This document shows positions 6,934-9,302 of a stretch of DNA of 9,302 nt, piece after piece; position 1 is the stretch's first letter, and each line of letters begins with the position of its first letter. Source of the DNA: JBBKWH01 sp037968855 (lineage in GTDB: Bacteria > Pseudomonadota > Gammaproteobacteria > Pseudomonadales > Moraxellaceae); the NCBI GenBank assembly GCA_037968855.1, contig JBBKWH010000099.1, positions 1 to 9,302 on the forward strand, in the 5' to 3' direction. The translations under genes were made by a program, and so were the position numbers. The notes under the pieces were generated by a model that worked only from the letters and a program-made list of their open reading frames with translations, was not told the origin of the DNA and did no database searches.

Positions 6934-8433
6934 TTACTTTGTGGTTTTCCTGATTCGCACGACCTCAACGCCACTAGTGTCCTGCCGTGCCGCATGGCCG
7001 GTTTTGAGGTGTTGACGAATCTCGGCCAGTTTGAGCTGACGATCATCACGGTAGAACAAGTTAAAACTCTCAAACGGAATCAATTGCCCATCGGGTCTAG
7101 CAAAGTGAATACAGGATTTTTTTAGACTGCGAATATCCAACGAATACGCATCCATAAATTGAACAATCATCACCCGAAATACACTGTCATAGGCCAGTTC
7201 TGGCGCGTCTACATTGGGCAAACAACAGAGTAATTCGCTTAAACAGTTGGCCTGCGATTCGGGTGAGTGATTGGTACTCATGACCTTAAACAATTGCTGT
7301 TTGGCATTGGCTTTGAGTTGCTCATCGCGCTCAAACACAATGGTATTGGACGCACCATCCACCAAGGTTTGCGGGTCTAAATATCGGGTCAGTGGGATGG
7401 CTTGGCCCTGCGTGGTTCGTAGTGCATAACCCATTGCCAAGGTATCGGGATTACACGGGACGGGCACAATATCGGCAAGGGTAAACAGGTTAGATTGCTC
7501 GGCGATCTTGCGGCGGATCTCGGACACGGTTAAACGATGCAAGCGCGGATCGTAGTCCTCTACCCGTCCGGCATCTTGGATCGGTTGAAAGGTCACGCCG
7601 CGTACCGCAGGATGGCGTAATCCTTCTTGGATTAAATCGCCAATTTCATGATCATTCAGCCCTTTTTTAAGCGTCACTACCAATGTGGTCGAGAGGTTTA
7701 AAGCATCGAGTTTGGCTAATGCTTGCTGACGAATACTGACCAAGTTAGCGCCGCGCAGGGTTTGTAAAGCGGCATCGTTGAGTGAGTCAAACTGCAAATA
7801 AATCTCTAACGCTGGCGCATAGCTGGCCAAGCGCTCGGCAAATCCATCCTCACGGGCAATACGCAGGCCATTGGTATTGATCATCAAATGCTTAATCGGC
7901 TTACTGCGTGCCATGTCCATAATTTGCCAAAACTCAGGATGCAACGTTGGCTCACCGCCAGACAACTGCACCACGTCGGCTTCGCCTTCGCTCCGAATAA
8001 TCGCGTCAAACATCGCTTCGACTTCCGCCAATGTCCGATGATTAGCAGGCAAATGATCTGGCCGCGTTGCACCACTGTCGGCATAACAAACGGGACAGGC
8101 CAGATTGCATTGATCGGTAATTTCAACAATCGACAGGCATGCGTGCTGCATATGATCGGGGCACAAGCCACAGTCATATGGGCAGCCGTACTCCATTCGA
8201 GTGGCAAAATCTTGCGGCAACTCTGGCTGCTTGATGTACACCTCACGGCATTGGCGATAATACTCGGCATCATCCATCACCAGCACACGTTCCATGCCAT
8301 GCGTTGGACACCATTTATCCATAAAGACTTGATTATTTTTGATAATAATTTTGGCTTCAACGGGATATAAGCAGGTACTACAGACCGATGAGGTGGTATC
8401 GTAAAACAGATAAGGGCGAGTAGAACGACTCAT
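6934..8433 (-). CDS. Radical SAM enzyme with multiple cysteine clusters (COG1964 / tetraether-synthase-like architecture)
   Basis: The product is 499 residues from ATG 8433, with AAGGAT 5 bases upstream. An N-terminal CSTC (18-21) plus CPTH (42-45) looks like a rubredoxin-type metal site. A second cluster reads CPYDCGLC (84-91) with C99. The radical SAM signature CNLACPVC (CxxxCxxC, 109-116) follows, which holds the [4Fe-4S] cluster that cleaves S-adenosylmethionine. SGGEPT (158-163) binds the SAM amino group. The C-terminal part has C327, C397, a CC pair at 403-404 and SCIHFARPDG (440-449), suggesting a further cluster. This order matches the COG1964 group, which includes archaeal tetraether lipid synthase (Tes). 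The block after SCIH reads IPFESFN, whereas family members as I recall them have a cysteine where this has E. The gene is 38 bases downstream of the Lgt-like gene, so a lipid substrate is plausible. Radical SAM identity is certain; subfamily is likely; substrate is inference. Confidence 0.85.
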   Translation of the reverse strand: MSRSTRPYLFYDTTSSVCSTCLYPVEAKIIIKNNQVFMDKWCPTHGMERVLVMDDAEYYRQCREVYIKQPELPQDFATRMEYGCPYDCGLCPDHMQHACLSIVEITDQCNLACPVCYADSGATRPDHLPANHRTLAEVEAMFDAIIRSEGEADVVQLSGGEPTLHPEFWQIMDMARSKPIKHLMINTNGLRIAREDGFAERLASYAPALEIYLQFDSLNDAALQTLRGANLVSIRQQALAKLDALNLSTTLVVTLKKGLNDHEIGDLIQEGLRHPAVRGVTFQPIQDAGRVEDYDPRLHRLTVSEIRRKIAEQSNLFTLADIVPVPCNPDTLAMGYALRTTQGQAIPLTRYLDPQTLVDGASNTIVFERDEQLKANAKQQLFKVMSTNHSPESQANCLSELLCCLPNVDAPELAYDSVFRVMIVQFMDAYSLDIRSLKKSCIHFARPDGQLIPFESFNLFYRDDRQLKLAEIRQHLKTGHAARQDTSGVEVVRIRKTTK

Positions 8434-8471
8434 ACATGATCCTTGTTATATGTTTGCCAAGATAGGATGAG

Positions 8472-9266
8472 CTAGGCGCGTGGTGTGGTGATGTGTGGCT
8501 GCACGACAGACAATTTGCGTAAATCACGCCAGACCAATGGCAGATAAATGATCAAAGCAATCAAACAGGCCCATTGAATACCGGATAATCCAAGCGGATA
8601 AACATAGGGAATCGGCTTGATACCATCGACCCAAAAACGCCAGAACAAATAGCCAGCAAGATAAAGTTTAAACGACAGGCCAGAGACTCGTTGCAGCGTT
8701 TGACGATTGGCCCACAGTAATCCACCGATGCTGCTGACCCACAGCATATCGTACAGTTGCGTGGGATGCCTTGCGATCCCATCGCCAAAATCGATGCCCC
8801 ACGGTAGCACGGTGGGATTGCCAAACGTTCCATCATTCAGCCCTGCCAAAAAACAACCAATCCGGCCCACAATCGTACCGACGATTAAGGGCCAAACAAA
8901 ATCATCGCCTGTTGATTGTTTCAGGCCAGTGATTTTTTTGGCAATCTCGACACCGATCAGACCGCCAAGCAAACCACCAACAATGCTTTGGCCGCTGAGC
9001 AGCATCAGCAGGCCATGCTCGGCAATCAGGTCTGGCATTTCTAGGCCAAACATCAGTTTGTTGCCAATTCCTGCGCCCAAGATGCAGCCAAATACCACAG
9101 CAAATGACGAGCCTTCAGTTAAGCCGTGCTGACCTTTGCGACGTTTAATCCAGCGATAGACTTGCACGCCACTTAAGATGCCAAGCCACTCAAAGATAAA
9201 ATGAATGAGATGGGCAGTGCTGGGGTCAATACTCGTGATCAAACTTAAGAGAGACACATGAGCCAT
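8472..9266 (-). CDS. Lgt-like integral membrane protein (divergent prolipoprotein diacylglyceryl transferase homologue)
   Basis: The product is 264 residues with about seven hydrophobic segments. GRIGCFLAGLNDGTFG (134-149) matches the Lgt signature, and RHPTQLYD (166-173), GQSIVGGLLGG (92-102) and LSGIQW (227-232) match other conserved Lgt blocks. Against E. coli Lgt as I recall it, R143, G154, Y235 and R239 are kept (R135, G146, Y206, R210). H103 becomes V96, N146 becomes C138 and E151 becomes L143. Canonical Lgt moves diacylglycerol from phosphatidylglycerol to a lipoprotein cysteine at the inner membrane; with these changes this copy probably has another substrate or reaction, and it is unlikely to be the housekeeping lgt. 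It is the first gene of a run with the radical SAM gene. The ATG at 9266 abuts AGG with no spacer, so a GTG three codons later, 8 bases after AGGA, may be the true start. Confidence 0.75.
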   Translation of the reverse strand: MAHVSLLSLITSIDPSTAHLIHFIFEWLGILSGVQVYRWIKRRKGQHGLTEGSSFAVVFGCILGAGIGNKLMFGLEMPDLIAEHGLLMLLSGQSIVGGLLGGLIGVEIAKKITGLKQSTGDDFVWPLIVGTIVGRIGCFLAGLNDGTFGNPTVLPWGIDFGDGIARHPTQLYDMLWVSSIGGLLWANRQTLQRVSGLSFKLYLAGYLFWRFWVDGIKPIPYVYPLGLSGIQWACLIALIIYLPLVWRDLRKLSVVQPHITTPRA

Positions 9267-9302
9267 CCTGATATGTTGTTTATTTTTATCAATTTACTGA
9301 CA
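9267..9302 (-). promoter_or_regulatory. A+T-rich leader of the Lgt-like gene, cut by the window edge
   Basis: The 36 bases upstream of the Lgt-like start are very A+T-rich on the - strand (TTGATAAAAATAAAC). They could hold the -10 region of a promoter for the four-gene - strand run. A full promoter cannot be judged because the window ends here. Confidence 0.25.

Noticed and set aside
6671..7125. Open frames of 114 and 129 codons on the + strand across the fic-radical SAM junction
   Set aside because: They run antisense through two well-supported genes, show no recognisable motif and have no good ribosome binding site.
7888..8370. 160-codon + strand open frame inside the radical SAM gene
   Set aside because: It is antisense to the conserved cysteine motifs; its openness follows from the codon use of the real gene.
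8707..9132. 141-codon + strand open frame opposite the Lgt-like gene
   Set aside because: It is a proline- and serine-rich low-complexity translation, as expected from reading a membrane protein gene backwards.
8472..9266. Housekeeping lgt
   Set aside because: Positions equivalent to H103, N146 and E151 of E. coli Lgt are changed and the context is not that of housekeeping lgt.

Overview
This 9.3-kb window is bacterial and densely coding, with nine complete genes, one cut-off gene tail and no gene-free stretch over 300 bases. Mid-range G+C, Shine-Dalgarno-led genes with short gaps and overlaps, and the gene families present suggest a proteobacterium, probably gamma or beta. I cannot name the genus. 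No tRNA, rRNA, CRISPR array, transposase or attachment site was seen.

Left half, + strand (1-4363): the last 23 codons of an unidentified gene are followed by a terminator-like hairpin and a small A+T-rich gene for a two-helix membrane protein (157-423). Four tightly packed genes follow: a phosphoribosyltransferase with a TRSP domain (477-1571), a HAD-family phosphatase (1561-2337), a StiP-type phosphoribosyltransferase with a PELOTA-like end (2318-3418), and a CitE/HpcH-like TIM-barrel C-C lyase (3422-4363). Together they match the biosynthetic module often found with tellurium-resistance (Ter) genes. That module has been predicted from comparative genomics to make a nucleoside-like or ribosyl metabolite. 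No TerD-family gene or ATP-grasp gene, the module's usual companions, lies inside the window.

Right half, - strand (9266 down to 4430): four genes read towards the first operon and meet it tail to tail at 4364-4429. In transcription order they are an Lgt-like integral membrane protein, a radical SAM enzyme with several cysteine clusters (COG1964/tetraether-synthase-like architecture), a Fic-domain protein (probable AMPylase) with a class II type inhibitory helix, and a PP2C Ser/Thr phosphatase. Gaps are 38, 59 and 72 bases, so they could form one operon. The DNA between the radical SAM and fic genes carries a repeated A-tract/AACGTT motif, and the fic-PP2C gap carries a perfect palindrome beside the PP2C ribosome binding site; either could be regulatory.

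How the genes may work together (inference): the + strand operon would make a small phosphoribosyl-derived compound. The first two - strand genes look like a lipid or lipoprotein modification pair. The last two are protein-modifying enzymes, one adding AMP and one removing phosphate. PP2C phosphatases are also known in Ter-associated neighbourhoods, so the two operons may be parts of one stress or defence locus, but nothing in the sequence proves it.
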